From Candidatus Enterovibrio escicola (GTDB lineage Bacteria > Pseudomonadota > Gammaproteobacteria > Enterobacterales > Vibrionaceae), in assembly GCF_002464935.1 (NCBI RefSeq), contig NZ_NBYY01000011.1, positions 180,085-244,084 on the forward strand: a DNA stretch of 64,000 bases, in the 5' to 3' direction. Numbering within the stretch: position 1 is the stretch's first letter; each line of letters begins with the position of its first letter. The notes under the pieces are model-generated. The model saw only the letters and a program-made list of their open reading frames with translations. It did no database searches and was not told where the DNA came from. A program made the position numbers and the translations under genes. Below are positions 21,748 to 31,833 of this stretch, piece after piece.

Positions 21748-22113
21748 GTGAATAAGTTTGCTTTTTCTCGAGAGTTCAGACTGTTAACTCCAAAACATTT
21801 TGACTCAATTTTCCAGCAACCACATACACATCGCGCTGGCTCTCAGCACTTAACTATTCTTGTCGGTAACAACACTGTCAATAATCCACGTTTGGGGCAA
21901 ACTGTACCAAAAAAACAAATCAAACTTGCCGTAGATCGAAACCGTTTTAAACGTCTCGTTCGTGAAAGTTTTCGCTTACATCAACATTCACTACCTGCGA
22001 AAGATTTTGTTGTTATTGCAAGGAAAAGTGCAAAAGATCTGAGTAACGAAGAACTAAGGGCGCTGCTCCATAAATTATGGCAACGTTTATCTCAACTACC
22101 TCAAAAAAAATAG
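21748..22113 (+). CDS. rnpA: ribonuclease P protein component
   Basis: RnpA is the protein cofactor of RNase P, which matures tRNA 5' ends. The 121-residue frame starts with GTG at 21748 ([19 protein letters not shown]). The conserved RNA-binding signature is visible as [18 protein letters not shown], together with [10 protein letters not shown]. It overlaps yidD by 37 nt, the usual coupling in this operon. Confidence 0.95.
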   Translation: MNKFAFSREFRLLTPKHFDSIFQQPHTHRAGSQHLTILVGNNTVNNPRLGQTVPKKQIKLAVDRNRFKRLVRESFRLHQHSLPAKDFVVIARKSAKDLSNEELRALLHKLWQRLSQLPQKK

Positions 22114-22337
22114 TCATTGGCGTGTTTCACACATACCAACTCTTCATCAGCCCGTTGCTAGGACCTCATTGTCGGTTTACACCGTCGTGCTCTCAATACG
22201 CCATAGAAGCTGTCAACCGTCACGGTATGATAAAAGGATGTTGGATCACTAGCAAACGTTTATTGAAATGCCACCCTCTTAATCATGGTGGGTATGATCC
22301 TGTACCCCCACATCATCCTAATAATCGAGACAACTAA
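22077..22337 (+). CDS. yidD: membrane protein insertion efficiency factor YidD
   Basis: YidD helps YidC and Sec insert inner-membrane proteins. The 86-residue product has the family hallmark [14 protein letters not shown] and [14 protein letters not shown] with the conserved cysteines, preceded by an amphipathic N-terminal segment ([12 protein letters not shown]). It starts inside rnpA and ends 2 bp before yidC. Confidence 0.95.
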   Translation: MATFISTTSKKIVIGVFHTYQLFISPLLGPHCRFTPSCSQYAIEAVNRHGMIKGCWITSKRLLKCHPLNHGGYDPVPPHHPNNRDN

Positions 22338-22339
22338 CA

Positions 22340-23959
22340 ATGGATTCTCAACGTAATATTCTGTTGATTGCCCTCATGTTTGTTTCGTTCATGTTGTATA
22401 TCAACTGGAATGAAACAACCCCCCCTCAACAAGAAGATCTTAGCGTAACACAGCAAGGACAATACAGTGGTGATATACCTTCCAGTTTAGAAGGCTCCCA
22501 ACTTCTAATGCAGAATTCAATATCTAGCAAGCACATTAGTATCCATACCGATGTGCTGACTTTGATCGTTGATATACAAGGCGGTGATGTTATTCGTGCC
22601 GAGTTAGAGAATTATGCCGCGGCATTAGATTCCGAAAATAAATTTGTCCTACTGAAAAAAGATCCGGATCACGAATTTATAGCCCAAAGTGGATTAATTG
22701 GTTCTAACGGTATTGACACACTGAATGGCCGAGCACAATTTGCCACTACTACAAGCAGTTTCTTCCTTGAAGATAACCAAGAAGAACTGCGTGTTCCTCT
22801 GATATTGGTAAAAGATGGCATTACTTACACAAAAGTTTTCACTCTTAAGCGTGGTAGCTATGCAGTTGATGTATCTTACATTATCGACAACAAAAGCGAC
22901 AAACCTACATCTGTCCAAATGTATACACAATTAAAACAAAATCTGATGGATGACGGTGGTAGTTTAACAATGCCTACTTACCGAGGAGGTGTATACTCTG
23001 TAGATGATACTCGATACAAAAAATACAGCTTTGATGATATGCAGGATAATAATCTTAATCTGACTATGACTCATAGTGGTTGGGCAGCCATGATGCAACA
23101 CTATTTTATTGCTGCTTGGATTCCACATGCATCAGGTGAAGCAAATCTGTATACTAGAACCCATAAGGGTCAAGGATTTATCGGTGTTCGCTACCCTACA
23201 ACCATCGTTGTTCCCGGTACTGAGACAACTTTAAATACGACTCTTTGGGTTGGTCCAAAACTGCAAGATCAGATGACAGAAACCGCCCTTTATTTGAATC
23301 TAACAGTGGATTATGGTTGGTTGTCAGTTATTGCAACTCCACTACACTGGTTGTTATCTCAGATCCACGAAATCGTCGGTAACTGGGGGGTCGCAATCAT
23401 TATCCTTACCTTCATCGTTCGTGGCGCCATGTATCCGTTGACAAAAGCACAATACACCTCTATGGCAAAAATGCGGATGCTACAGCCTAAACTGGTAGAA
23501 ATGCGTGAACGTATTGGTGATGACCGTCAACGTATGAGCCAAGAAATGATGACGTTATACAAAAAAGAGAAAGTGAACCCATTGGGTGGCTGCCTCCCTC
23601 TGGTCCTGCAAATGCCTATTTTTATTGCACTTTACTGGGCATTGATGGAATCGGTAGAATTGAGGCACGCACCGTTCATACTCTGGATACGCGATTTGTC
23701 TGCACCAGACCCATATTATGTACTGCCACTGTTAATGGGTGCTTCTATGTTCATCATTCAAAAGATGAGTCCAAGCACAGTCACTGACCCTATACAGCAA
23801 AAAATCATGAATTTCATGCCGATAATGTTCACCTTGTTTTTCCTGTGGTTCCCTGCTGGTCTGGTTCTGTACTGGTTGATATCCAATATAGTGACACTTC
23901 TACAGCAAACCTTAATTTACCATTCACTCGAGAAAAAAGGCCTTCATAGCCGAAAATGA
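22340..23959 (+). CDS. yidC: membrane protein insertase YidC
   Basis: YidC inserts and folds inner-membrane proteins, alone or with SecYEG, including the ATP synthase c subunit encoded in this window. The 539-residue protein has an N-terminal membrane anchor ([18 protein letters not shown]), a large periplasmic domain to about residue 330, and five C-terminal membrane segments. Conserved features are [22 protein letters not shown] with the hydrophilic-groove Arg, the coiled KMRMLQPK region, and [20 protein letters not shown]. It appears intact. Confidence 0.97.
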   Translation: MDSQRNILLIALMFVSFMLYINWNETTPPQQEDLSVTQQGQYSGDIPSSLEGSQLLMQNSISSKHISIHTDVLTLIVDIQGGDVIRAELENYAAALDSENKFVLLKKDPDHEFIAQSGLIGSNGIDTLNGRAQFATTTSSFFLEDNQEELRVPLILVKDGITYTKVFTLKRGSYAVDVSYIIDNKSDKPTSVQMYTQLKQNLMDDGGSLTMPTYRGGVYSVDDTRYKKYSFDDMQDNNLNLTMTHSGWAAMMQHYFIAAWIPHASGEANLYTRTHKGQGFIGVRYPTTIVVPGTETTLNTTLWVGPKLQDQMTETALYLNLTVDYGWLSVIATPLHWLLSQIHEIVGNWGVAIIILTFIVRGAMYPLTKAQYTSMAKMRMLQPKLVEMRERIGDDRQRMSQEMMTLYKKEKVNPLGGCLPLVLQMPIFIALYWALMESVELRHAPFILWIRDLSAPDPYYVLPLLMGASMFIIQKMSPSTVTDPIQQKIMNFMPIMFTLFFLWFPAGLVLYWLISNIVTLLQQTLIYHSLEKKGLHSRK

Positions 23960-23973
23960 CATTAATAAACAAT

Positions 23974-24007
23974 AGAAAGGTGGTCAAAAACTGCCTTTCT
24001 TCTTTCC
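23974..24007 (+). terminator. probable terminator between yidC and mnmE
   Basis: AGAAAGG and CCTTTCT form a stem, extended inward by three pairs with two G-T wobbles, around a 7-nt loop, followed by the T-rich TCTTTCCTGTCTT. It lies 15 bp after the yidC stop, so mnmE probably has its own promoter. Confidence 0.45.
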
Positions 24008-24076
24008 TGTCTTATACACAACGTAGAATAGCACTGATATAGACTAGCAACAATTTTACAGAAAGGTCTAGTTCCT

Positions 24077-25441
24077 ATGATTCAAACAGACACTATCGTC
24101 GCACAAGCGACGCCACTAGGGCGGAGTGGAATCGGTATTATTCGAGTCTCCGGTCCGAAAGCAAAAGATGTCACAAGAGCAATTACTGGCCAAGATCTGC
24201 CTGTTCGTCACGCTACCTATCTCACGTTTAAAGACGAGGAAGGAACTCCACTGGATCAAGGGATTGCTCTCTTCTTCCAAGCACCAAATTCTTTTACAGG
24301 AGAAGATGTCCTTGAACTCCAAGGGCATGGAGGTCCAGTGATTATGGACATGCTTATCAAACGCATCATCGCCATTGACAGCGTACGCACAGCACGACCT
24401 GGTGAATTTTCAGAACGCGCCTTTCTTAATGAAAAGCTTGATTTAACACAAGCGGAAGCCATTGCCGACCTAATTGATGCCAGCTCCGAACAGGCGGCAA
24501 GAAACGCACTTCGAAGCTTACAAGGAACCTTTTCTAAAAAGGTTAAACAACTGGTAGAATCCCTGATCTCTATAAGAATTTATGTTGAAGCATCGATTGA
24601 TTTCCCTGACGAAGAAATTGATTACCTATCGGATGCTAAAGTAGCCACAGATCTAGATGACATTATAAATACCCTCAATGAGGTTCGTAAGGAAGCCAAT
24701 CAGGGCACAATCATGCGTGAAGGTATGAAAATCGTGATTGTAGGCCGTCCTAATGCAGGAAAATCAAGTTTACTCAATGCCCTTTCAGGTAAAGAGAGTG
24801 CCATAGTAACCCATATTGCCGGTACCACACGTGATATACTTCGTGAACAGATCCACATTGACGGAATGCCATTACATCTAATTGATACTGCTGGTCTTCG
24901 AGTAGCATCAAATGACATTGAAATCATTGGTATAGAACGCGCTTGGAACGAAATTTCACAGGCAGATCGTATGCTATTGGTGGTAGATGGCACTACCACC
25001 GATGCTACCTTACCCGAAGAAATTTGGCCTGAATTCATTGACCGTTTTCCTACAAGGATTGGCATGACAGTCATCCGAAATAAAGCTGATGTGACGGGGG
25101 AAACTCTTGGTATTTCTAAGACGAACCAAATGACATTGATCCGTCTTAGTGCAAAAACAGGCAATGGCATTAATACCCTGCGCGAACACTTAAAAGCCTG
25201 TATGGGCTTCTCTGGTTCAACTGAAGGAAGCTTTATGGCTCGTCGTCGTCATCTGGAAGCGATCGATGACGCAGCCTACCATCTTAAGATAGGGAAAGAA
25301 CAGTTTGAAGACAATGCAGCGAGGGAAATTTTAGCTGAGGAGCTTAGGATCGCTCAACAACATTTAAGTCAAATCATCGGAAAATTTACATCAGATGATC
25401 TTCTAGGCCGGATCTTCAGCTCATTTTGCATTGGAAAATGA
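24077..25441 (+). CDS. mnmE: tRNA modification GTPase MnmE
   Basis: MnmE, with MnmG, installs the 5-carboxymethylaminomethyl group on wobble U34 of certain tRNAs. The 454-residue protein has the folate-binding N-terminal domain ([40 protein letters not shown]), a helical domain, and an inserted GTPase domain: G1 [12 protein letters not shown], the G2 region with TTRD, G3 DTAGLR, and NKAD. It ends with the essential C-terminal FCIGK, whose Cys is required for modification. Its partner MnmG is at 44085-45968. Confidence 0.97.
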   Translation: MIQTDTIVAQATPLGRSGIGIIRVSGPKAKDVTRAITGQDLPVRHATYLTFKDEEGTPLDQGIALFFQAPNSFTGEDVLELQGHGGPVIMDMLIKRIIAIDSVRTARPGEFSERAFLNEKLDLTQAEAIADLIDASSEQAARNALRSLQGTFSKKVKQLVESLISIRIYVEASIDFPDEEIDYLSDAKVATDLDDIINTLNEVRKEANQGTIMREGMKIVIVGRPNAGKSSLLNALSGKESAIVTHIAGTTRDILREQIHIDGMPLHLIDTAGLRVASNDIEIIGIERAWNEISQADRMLLVVDGTTTDATLPEEIWPEFIDRFPTRIGMTVIRNKADVTGETLGISKTNQMTLIRLSAKTGNGINTLREHLKACMGFSGSTEGSFMARRRHLEAIDDAAYHLKIGKEQFEDNAAREILAEELRIAQQHLSQIIGKFTSDDLLGRIFSSFCIGK

Positions 25442-25500
25442 CGCAATAAAACAATAAAAACCAAAATTACATTTAACTATATGTCAATAAGGCATTTATT

Positions 25501-25838
25501 CTATTTCCCCATTTTCTTTCTTTGTGTACTAATTGTATATCTATATTTTCCCTTCCGATAACCCTTTACCATAGGTAATTTTAACTCAGGAGAAATAAGA
25601 TCGAATACATCCGAATAGGACTGCCTTCGTGTCACAGACGACACAATATCATTGATAGCAGATGGCACCGACAAACCAAAGTTTTTACAGGTCGCCACCA
25701 CTGACAGTACGCGTGAACTGAACAATGTTTCTCTGTGTAAGTTACTCCCAAAATAGATTTTTCGCATGATGACACTACCAAGGAAGTTACGCTCAACTTC
25801 ATTATTAGTCAGCGCTACACCATAATCAATTTCCGATC
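25501..25838 (-). mobile_element. IS66-like transposase C-terminal fragment
   Basis: About 110 codons on the minus strand include YGVALTNNEVERNFLGSVIM, RKIYFGSNLHRE and SRVLSVVATCKNFGLSV. This resembles the C-terminal part of IS66-type transposases (TNN..ER......RK...G...G). The N-terminal side is cut off by an IS982 3' end at 25838. The family call is from motif resemblance only. Confidence 0.5.
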
Positions 25839-25954
25839 TGCATAAGTGCTTGCTTATCAAGCCAAATCATCTTGATACTAGGCTTCTTTGGTTAAAATAA
25901 ATACGCGATAAACCCCACCAGCAAGTTGACCATAAAGCTGACACAACTACCGTG
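25838..25954 (-). mobile_element. IS982 3' end fragment
   Basis: The first bases GATCTGCATAAGTGCTTGC and the following hairpin arm match the IS982 right end read from the minus strand. The sequence stops within the transposase C-terminus and is fused at about 25954 to an IS5-like copy. Confidence 0.75.
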
Positions 25955-26968
25955 CCTACGATCAGCCTATCATGGAGTTAAGCTAGAGGTAATGATGGGA
26001 AAGGTAAAGGCCAAGATCAGCAACTGGAAACAATATAATCAAGCATTAGTAAACCGAGACTCAGTAATTTTTTGGATAGACCTCGCTGCTATTAAGGCAT
26101 GGCCTTATCTAATGCATAACGCTCATCATGGCCGTTAGTTTATATTTTTGGATACCTCGATTGAAACGTTACTAATTGTGAAAGTTATTTTTTAAACTCC
26201 CACTTCACGGATTAAAAGGCTTTCTCAATTCGGTTTTTACGTTGATGAATATCCCGACGAAATCCCCTATATACACCTAAATGAGTAAGTGTTCGAAGAA
26301 CGTAAAAGTTAAGTACTTTTTTCTGAGTTAAGGAGCTGTAGCCCACGTCGTTATTGATGATACAGGTCTAAAAGTATACGACGCAGGCAAATGGAAAACG
26401 CGTAAACACGGTAAGGAGAAGTGGTGTATCTGGCGCAAACTTCATCTTGCCGTTGATGTATTTATTCATGGGGTTATTGCTGCAGCAGGTAACCTATTTT
26501 CTGTAGGTGACAATGAGGTTTTACCTATATTGCTGCACCCATTACGATGAGAGATACAGCAAATTAGTACTGATGGAGCCTATGGTACAAGAGCATGTCA
26601 CCACGTACTGAAAAAGAAAGGAATAACGTCAAGTATTCCACCTCGAAGTAACGCAGGGTACAGGGAGGAAAGACATCCTAGAAATGAAGCTGTAAAGGCT
26701 TTGAAAGAAGACAAACTGGCGGACTAGAAAAAGGACAAGGGTTATCACAAATTATCATTAGCAGAGACAGCAATGTTTCGCTATAAACAATTGCTCAGCC
26801 CTAAACTTACTCTTCGTAATTACACTGCTCAAGTTAGTGAGGCGCTGGCAAATATGAAAAAATGAACAAAGTTATAAGACTCAGTATGCCCTTTCGCCTT
26901 CAGACAAATTAAAGACTGTAAAAAGATTGGGATCAGTGCATTATCAGCCTGATTTAATCAACAAATCC
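25955..26968 (+). mobile_element. IS5-family (IS903-like) element, nearly full length, degraded
   Basis: From about 25995 the transposase start MGKVKAKISNWKQYNQALVN is readable, followed across frameshifts by FWIDLAAIKAW, LKVYDAGKWKTRKHG, RKLHLAVDV, SVGDNEVLP, STDGAYGTRACHHVL and NAGYREERHPRNEA. The copy ends TTTAATCAACAAATCC. Many stops make it inactive. The 278 bp that follow, up to 27246, contain nothing I can identify. Confidence 0.82.
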
Positions 26969-27246
26969 TCTTTGAGATATCGGAGATTAGAATTTCACAG
27001 TCCAAAAAAGTTGAAACTTTATATCTTATTTCCGCTAGAAAATCTTGATAATTCATGCTGGTACTATTTATTTCCTTAGAGATAAAAACCTCCCACTTTC
27101 GGTAGCTGGCTTCCTGTTTTACACTAGACCACAAGTGTCTCCATTATTATCTAAATTCAAGATCTATCATTGCCTAATCTAGTTAATCCTAATACAAACC
27201 CTATTTTAAGAACTAATAAGATGCGTTAAACATACCATATAAATAC

Positions 27247-27618
27247 TCAACCTCTCTGAGATGATTTTGAGTAATTAACCATAAATGAGGCCATATTAAC
27301 GCTTTGGTTTAAGATTACTGTTCGTGCTTCATAGGGTAACTTTGAGAAGTATTCTAACAATCTATTAACATCCTGCTTATATTGTACATCCTTCAGTTCA
27401 ACATCAGCATCGCCGTAAACGAACCAACCAAATGGACGTTCTGTGATTTCTGCAATCTCAGACAACATTCTAACACGAGGTTCTGTTTTTCCAGTTTCAA
27501 TATCTAAATATGTTTGACGTGCTACAGCAAGTAATTTCGCCATTTTTACCTGAGTGATACCTTTCCACTCACGTGCATCTTTAATACGCTTCGCTACTTG
27601 TGATTTTGAGTCGATCAT
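27247..27618 (-). CDS. XRE-family helix-turn-helix regulator
   Basis: This 123-residue protein has an N-terminal Cro/CI-type helix-turn-helix (residues about 8-62): RIKDAREWKGITQVKMAKLL followed by ARQTYLDIETGKTEPR, with the typical TQ...A..L...R...IE.G...P pattern. The C-terminal half (VQYKQDVNRLLEYFSKLPYE) is probably a dimerisation or effector region. It stands alone between IS debris and glmS, so its target is unknown; prophage or chromosomal origin cannot be decided. Confidence 0.75.
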   Translation of the reverse strand: MIDSKSQVAKRIKDAREWKGITQVKMAKLLAVARQTYLDIETGKTEPRVRMLSEIAEITERPFGWFVYGDADVELKDVQYKQDVNRLLEYFSKLPYEARTVILNQSVNMASFMVNYSKSSQRG

Positions 27619-28034
27619 ATTTCATTCCCTACGACATTCATATATTTGTTATTCTTTTACTGCTTTATCTATAACCTGCACAATACGCGCCAATTATTTG
27701 TACATGCCTTAAATCATTCATCATCAAGTAATTATATTAACTTGAGGATGAAGTGTTTATATTTTAAATATGAAACGCCTTGTTTTTACTGCGGAATGAG
27801 TTGCATTTTGTAAAAAAAATGATGTATTTTAAGCTTGTAAATATTAGATAGAATAAAGAGTATAGTAGTAATGAGATGCCATGAAGGATTATTTATTCAA
27901 TAAGTAAGTTTTCGTATAAACGACCTTTTCATTCCATGTTGATAAGTATCATTTAAAAAATATAGTAATAGTATCTGTAATATTGAATACAAATGTTTCC
28001 CTATTACCAGACAGGCTGTATCCAATTCTGTAGA
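27619..28034. other. 415-bp AT-rich gap, nothing recognised
   Basis: Between the XRE regulator and the glmS stop there is no reading frame, IS match or RNA gene that I can support. The sequence is strongly AT-rich. Confidence 0.4.
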
Positions 28035-29870
28035 TTACTCAACGGTAACAGATTTTGCCAAATTTCGAGGCTGGTCAACATCAGTTCCCTTAATCAAGGC
28101 CACGTGATATGATAGCAGTTGCAAAGGAATAATAAAAAACATAGGTGCACAAACTTCCTCAACAGGAGGCATTTGAACAATCGTTATACCTTCAGATTCT
28201 TTAAAACCTGCGTTTTTATCAGCAAACACATATAATTGTGCACCGCGCGCTCGCACTTCTTCAATATTGGATTTTAACTTTTCTAACAAATCATTGTTTG
28301 GAGCAATTACGATAACTGGCATATTAGCATCAACTAGTGCTAATGGACCGTGTTTCAACTCCCCCGCAGCATAAGCTTCAGCATGAATATAAGAGATTTC
28401 TTTTAACTTCAACGAAGCTTCCATCGCTATAGGAAAGAACTCACCACGTCCTAAAAACAGTGCATGCTGTTTATCAACAAACCCCTTAGCGAGAGATTCA
28501 ATTTGCTTATCAAACGTTAACGCTATCTCAAGATAAACTGGCAAATGCTGTAGTGCTTTCACAATATTCGCTTCTTTTTTTTCACTAACGGTACCCCGTA
28601 GCTTACCAAGCGACGTTACTATCATAAGTAGAACCGCAAGCTGCGTGGTAAACGCCTTAGTGGACGCCACACTAATTTCGGTGCCTGCTCGTGTCATAAT
28701 AGCGATATCTGACTCTCTCACCAGAGACGAACTCGCAACATTACACACCGTAATGGTAGCCATAAATCCTCTGTCTTTAGCCAAACGTTGAGCAGCTAGA
28801 GTGTCAGCCGTTTCTCCAGATTGTGAAAGGGTTATCAACACACTGTTTTGACGAGTAACAAACTTTCGATAGCGAAATTCAGAGGCAATTTCAACATCAC
28901 ATCGGATCCCTGCAATCGATTCAAACCAGTATCCTGCAACCAATCCTGCATTGTAGGACGTACCACAGGCGACGATTTGAATATGATCAGCCTTTTGCAG
29001 GATATCTTTTGTTCCATGAGCAAGTTTATCTACAAGAACAGTATTTGCATCCATTCGCCCTTCTAATGTCTTGATAATAGCGAATGGTTGCTCAAATATT
29101 TCTTTTTGCATATAGTGTTTATATGACCCTTTATCAGCCGTACACGTCTCAAACCTCAATTCATGGATCTCACGCTCAACAGCGTTTCCATCAATATCAT
29201 AGATATCAACATTACAATGAGTAATTTCTACAATGTCACCTTCTTCAAGAAAAATAAAACGTCGTGTTACACTCAAAAGAGCCAACGGATCAGATGCAAG
29301 AAAATTTTCGCCAACCCCCAAACCAATAACTAAAGGACTTCCGGAACACGCAGAAATCAACCGATCAGGATCTAGCCTATTCATTACTACCGTGCTATAT
29401 GCACCTTTAAGCTGAGCTGTGGTTCGCTGAAAAGCGTCTAACAGTACACCACCTTGTGCCAATTCCCAATGTACTAGGTGTGCTATTACTTCAGTATCCG
29501 TACAGGATGTAAAAACGTATCCTCTGTGGATCAACATATCACGAAGCAGCTCGTGGTTTTCGATGATGCCGTTGTGAACAACGGCAATAGTATCGCCGGA
29601 CATATGTGGATGTGCATTGCATTCACTCGGTTTACCATGTGTGGCCCATCGAGTATGGGCAATGCCTACACCGCCAGAGAGAACTTGTACATCAAGTGCA
29701 TTGATCAACACTTTCACTTTACCCAATCGTCGAAGACGGTTAAGTTGCTTTTTACTATTAATCACCGCCAATCCCGAAGAATCATAACCACGATATTCCA
29801 AACGGCGCAACCCTTCAACCAAGATTTCTGACACGTCCCTCTGCGCAACCGCACCGACAATTCCACACAT
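28035..29870 (-). CDS. glmS: glutamine-fructose-6-phosphate aminotransferase (isomerizing)
   Basis: GlmS makes glucosamine-6-phosphate from fructose-6-phosphate and glutamine, the first step to UDP-GlcNAc for peptidoglycan and LPS. The 611-residue protein starts [13 protein letters not shown], the Cys being the N-terminal nucleophile of the glutaminase domain; THTRWATHG appears as AHTRWATHG. Two SIS domains follow ([51 protein letters not shown]) and it ends in the conserved [11 protein letters not shown]. Upstream on the same strand lies a dead DeoR-type regulator, then tRNAs and glmU, which acts later in the same pathway. Confidence 0.98.
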   Translation of the reverse strand: MCGIVGAVAQRDVSEILVEGLRRLEYRGYDSSGLAVINSKKQLNRLRRLGKVKVLINALDVQVLSGGVGIAHTRWATHGKPSECNAHPHMSGDTIAVVHNGIIENHELLRDMLIHRGYVFTSCTDTEVIAHLVHWELAQGGVLLDAFQRTTAQLKGAYSTVVMNRLDPDRLISACSGSPLVIGLGVGENFLASDPLALLSVTRRFIFLEEGDIVEITHCNVDIYDIDGNAVEREIHELRFETCTADKGSYKHYMQKEIFEQPFAIIKTLEGRMDANTVLVDKLAHGTKDILQKADHIQIVACGTSYNAGLVAGYWFESIAGIRCDVEIASEFRYRKFVTRQNSVLITLSQSGETADTLAAQRLAKDRGFMATITVCNVASSSLVRESDIAIMTRAGTEISVASTKAFTTQLAVLLMIVTSLGKLRGTVSEKKEANIVKALQHLPVYLEIALTFDKQIESLAKGFVDKQHALFLGRGEFFPIAMEASLKLKEISYIHAEAYAAGELKHGPLALVDANMPVIVIAPNNDLLEKLKSNIEEVRARGAQLYVFADKNAGFKESEGITIVQMPPVEEVCAPMFFIIPLQLLSYHVALIKGTDVDQPRNLAKSVTVE

Positions 29871-30149
29871 AGCATTCTCCGTTCAGAACTCAAGGGAGGG
29901 CACAGATCACCTCTGTACTTCTTTTTTAATGGCAAGTTTATACTGAAAAGACTTAAAAATTTTCGATTTAATAACTCATTAGAACGTTCAGTTCTAAATA
30001 AATGCCCATAGGAATAATCAGTCTATATCATGAGGATTCAATGACGAAATTAACGCACCTATACCCTCATATTCTCCCGTATGGCGGTTTACTGACTCCT
30101 TGCTCGGTATTATCCCTTAATTAATATAGTTAACTACACCTACAAAGGG

Positions 30150-30700
30150 ATGCCTTAATCGTCACATCAGTAAAGCTCACTTAAACCGGCATCTTCAAGT
30201 TATTTTAGTATAGTGGTCTTATCCATATGACTGGACGTGATTACGGTATTAATGTCATTCTAGGGCAACCCAAGATTAGGAATCTTACAACCAATCTTAT
30301 TGGACTTCATCACTACCTTGATCTCTCGTAAGATTTACACAATCTCCTTACTAACATTAAACGTCGTTATCCCTCGATTGACGTTAATTTTAGACCATCA
30401 ACATTCTAAGCACGTTATCTAACTCTTTAAATTACTTGTCCACCACACTTTATTTTGTGCCATCAAATACAACTTGCTGCCATCTTTCCTATTAATAACT
30501 TTCGCTTCGTAACTTTCATCACAAGACCAAAAACTATTTAGTTAACTATATGCACTGCCATACTATCGCAGTAAAATCTTTTTTTAAGTGCTGTTAGTTC
30601 TTTACAGATCGTCACTTCTGATATTTTAAATAAGTTAAACAGCTCATCAACACTGACTTGGCCTTCACAGCCAACCTTCCAACTATCTCATAGTGTTACT
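30150..30700 (-). pseudogene. DeoR/GlpR-family regulator pseudogene upstream of glmS
   Basis: Read on the minus strand across frames, the region gives VSVDELFNLFKISEVTIC and KELTALKKRF, the DeoR helix-turn-helix (V.V.EL...F..SEVTIR.DL..L). Further on come VSKEIV, a stop, then VVMKSNKIGCKIPNLGLP and NDINTVITSSHM, matching the C-terminal sugar-phosphate sensing domain (VES.K.GRK.P.L...I...ITD). Many stops and shifts separate the pieces. A DeoR-type gene is commonly found just upstream of glmS in Vibrio, which supports the call. Confidence 0.75.
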
Positions 30701-30730
30701 GTTAAGGGTTACACTTAAACATAGTAATAA

Positions 30731-30755
30731 ACTATCTTTCGTTCCGAAAGATAGT
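30731..30755. terminator. strong hairpin, possible bidirectional terminator
   Basis: A perfect 11-bp inverted repeat, ACTATCTTTCG / CGAAAGATAGT, has a 3-nt loop (TTC). It lies about 280 bp downstream of the leftward tRNA cluster and just upstream of the DeoR relic. The flanks are AT-rich but have no long T-run. Confidence 0.4.
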
Positions 30756-31031
30756 CTTTAAATTATAGACGAAATCAATAATTCGATATAAAAATATCAC
30801 ATTGAAATCAAAAGCATGCCTATATCTGATAAGATATACGGAATTAGACATATGGCGTGTAAGGAATGTCAGAGTAAAGATGAACTATACAGGGAAATAA
30901 TCCAAAAGACTCCTTCTTGCATAGTAAAACAGAATGTGCCAAGAAATGTACACCTTTCAATACTTACATCTAGAGAGGCTGTGCTCCCTGTAAACTCCGA
31001 CAATTATTCCTTGTTCAAGGAGTATTTAATT

Positions 31032-31118
31032 TGGTGCGGAGGAAGGGAGTTGAACCCTCACGTCCGTTAGGACACTAACACCTGAAGCTAGCGCGTCTAC
31101 CAATTCCGCCACCCCCGC
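31032..31118 (-). tRNA. tRNA-Leu (anticodon CAG)
   Basis: 87 nt, including an encoded CCA. It begins GCGGGGGTGGCGGAATTGG, has a long variable arm as expected for leucine, and an anticodon loop TTCAGGT between stems CTAGC and GTTAG. The T-arm reads GGGTTCAACTCCC. It is the last member of the leftward tRNA cluster. Confidence 0.95.
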
Positions 31119-31207
31119 AACTTACTTCAAATGATAAAATGTGCATTCCAATACTGATTGGTGTCTTGTCTGTTTGTACAAAACCTATTTAAAACCTTCT
31201 GAATGTA

Positions 31208-31284
31208 TGGTGGCTACGACAGGATTCGAACCTGTGACCCCATCATTATGAGTGATGTGCTCTAACCAACTGAGCTACGTAGCC
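31208..31284 (-). tRNA. tRNA-Met (elongator, anticodon CAT)
   Basis: 77 nt, beginning GGCTACGTAGCTCAGTTGG, with anticodon loop CTCATAA in stem ATCA/TGAT, T-arm ACAGGTTCGAATCCTGT and an encoded CCA. The match to elongator tRNA-Met, rather than initiator, is shown by the fully paired 5' end. Confidence 0.95.
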
Positions 31285-31431
31285 AACCTTTTAAACACAG
31301 CTGCAATGCCATATATAATGTGGCTGATATACTGAGATTTTAACTAGAGTGTAGAGGAACAAAAAACGCTTTACCATTTTTATGGTATAGCAAACAATGA
31401 CTAAGTTCGTAACCATAACACTGCAAATAAA

Positions 31432-31516
31432 TGGTGCGGAAGGAGAGACTTGAACTCTCATACCTTACGGCGCCAGAACCTAAATCTGGTGCGTCTACCA
31501 ATTTCGCCACTTCCGC
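31432..31516 (-). tRNA. tRNA-Leu (anticodon TAG)
   Basis: 85 nt, beginning GCGGAAGTGGCGAAATTGG, with stem CCAGA/TCTGG around the anticodon TAG, a long variable arm and an encoded CCA. Confidence 0.95.
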
Positions 31517-31555
31517 ATACACAGACATTAATCAAAGTCCCTAGAAGGGGAGGAA

Positions 31556-31632
31556 TGGCGCGTCCGGGAGGATTCGAACCTCCGACCGCCTAGTTCGTAG
31601 CCAGGTACTCTATCCAGCTGAGCTACGGACGC
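31556..31632 (-). tRNA. tRNA-Arg (anticodon ACG)
   Basis: 77 nt, beginning GCGTCCGTAGCTCAGCTGG, anticodon loop CTACGAA (ACG, normally converted to ICG), T-arm GGAGGTTCGAATCCTCC, encoded CCA. The anticodon stem CCTGG/CTAGG contains one G-T pair. Confidence 0.95.
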
Positions 31633-31637
31633 GTCGT

Positions 31638-31712
31638 TGGCTGGGATACCTGGATTCGAACCAGGGTATGGCGGCATCAAAAGCCGCTGCCTTACCGCTT
31701 GGCGATATCCCA
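31638..31712 (-). tRNA. tRNA-Gln (anticodon TTG)
   Basis: 75 nt, beginning TGGGATATCGCCAAGCGG, anticodon TTG in the loop between GCGGC and GCCGC, T-arm CCTGGTTCGAATCCAGG, encoded CCA. It is the first gene after the cluster promoter and lies 5 bp from tRNA-Arg. Confidence 0.95.
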
Positions 31713-31724
31713 ACTGAGGCGCGT

Positions 31725-31753
31725 ATGATAGGGTGGAATAATAAAAGCGTCAA
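31725..31753 (-). promoter_or_regulatory. promoter of the Gln-Arg-Leu-Met-Leu tRNA cluster
   Basis: On the minus strand the -35 element TTGACG (31753-31748) and -10 element TATCAT (31730-31725) are 17 bp apart. The -10 is followed by the GC-rich ACGCGCCTC, the discriminator type seen at stringently controlled stable-RNA promoters. The tRNA-Gln 5' end lies 12 bp downstream. Confidence 0.7.
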
Positions 31754-31833
31754 GTACCTATTTTTAATTTGCTATACTTTTGACAAAAACCACGAATCGT
31801 AGCAAGTATAATATTCTTCTCCAATCTAGTATT

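Noticed and set aside
28035..30040. Possible glmS ribozyme upstream of glmS
   Set aside because: The glmS ribozyme is a Gram-positive feature; I saw no matching core, and gammaproteobacteria control glmS by other means.
30816..31070. 84-codon plus-strand open frame overlapping a tRNA
   Set aside because: Its 3' end runs through the complement of the tRNA-Leu gene and the product resembles nothing I know; the frame is most likely chance.
31340..31713. Two minus-strand open frames across the tRNA cluster
   Set aside because: They are translations of tRNA genes (a well-known source of false proteins) and have no independent support.
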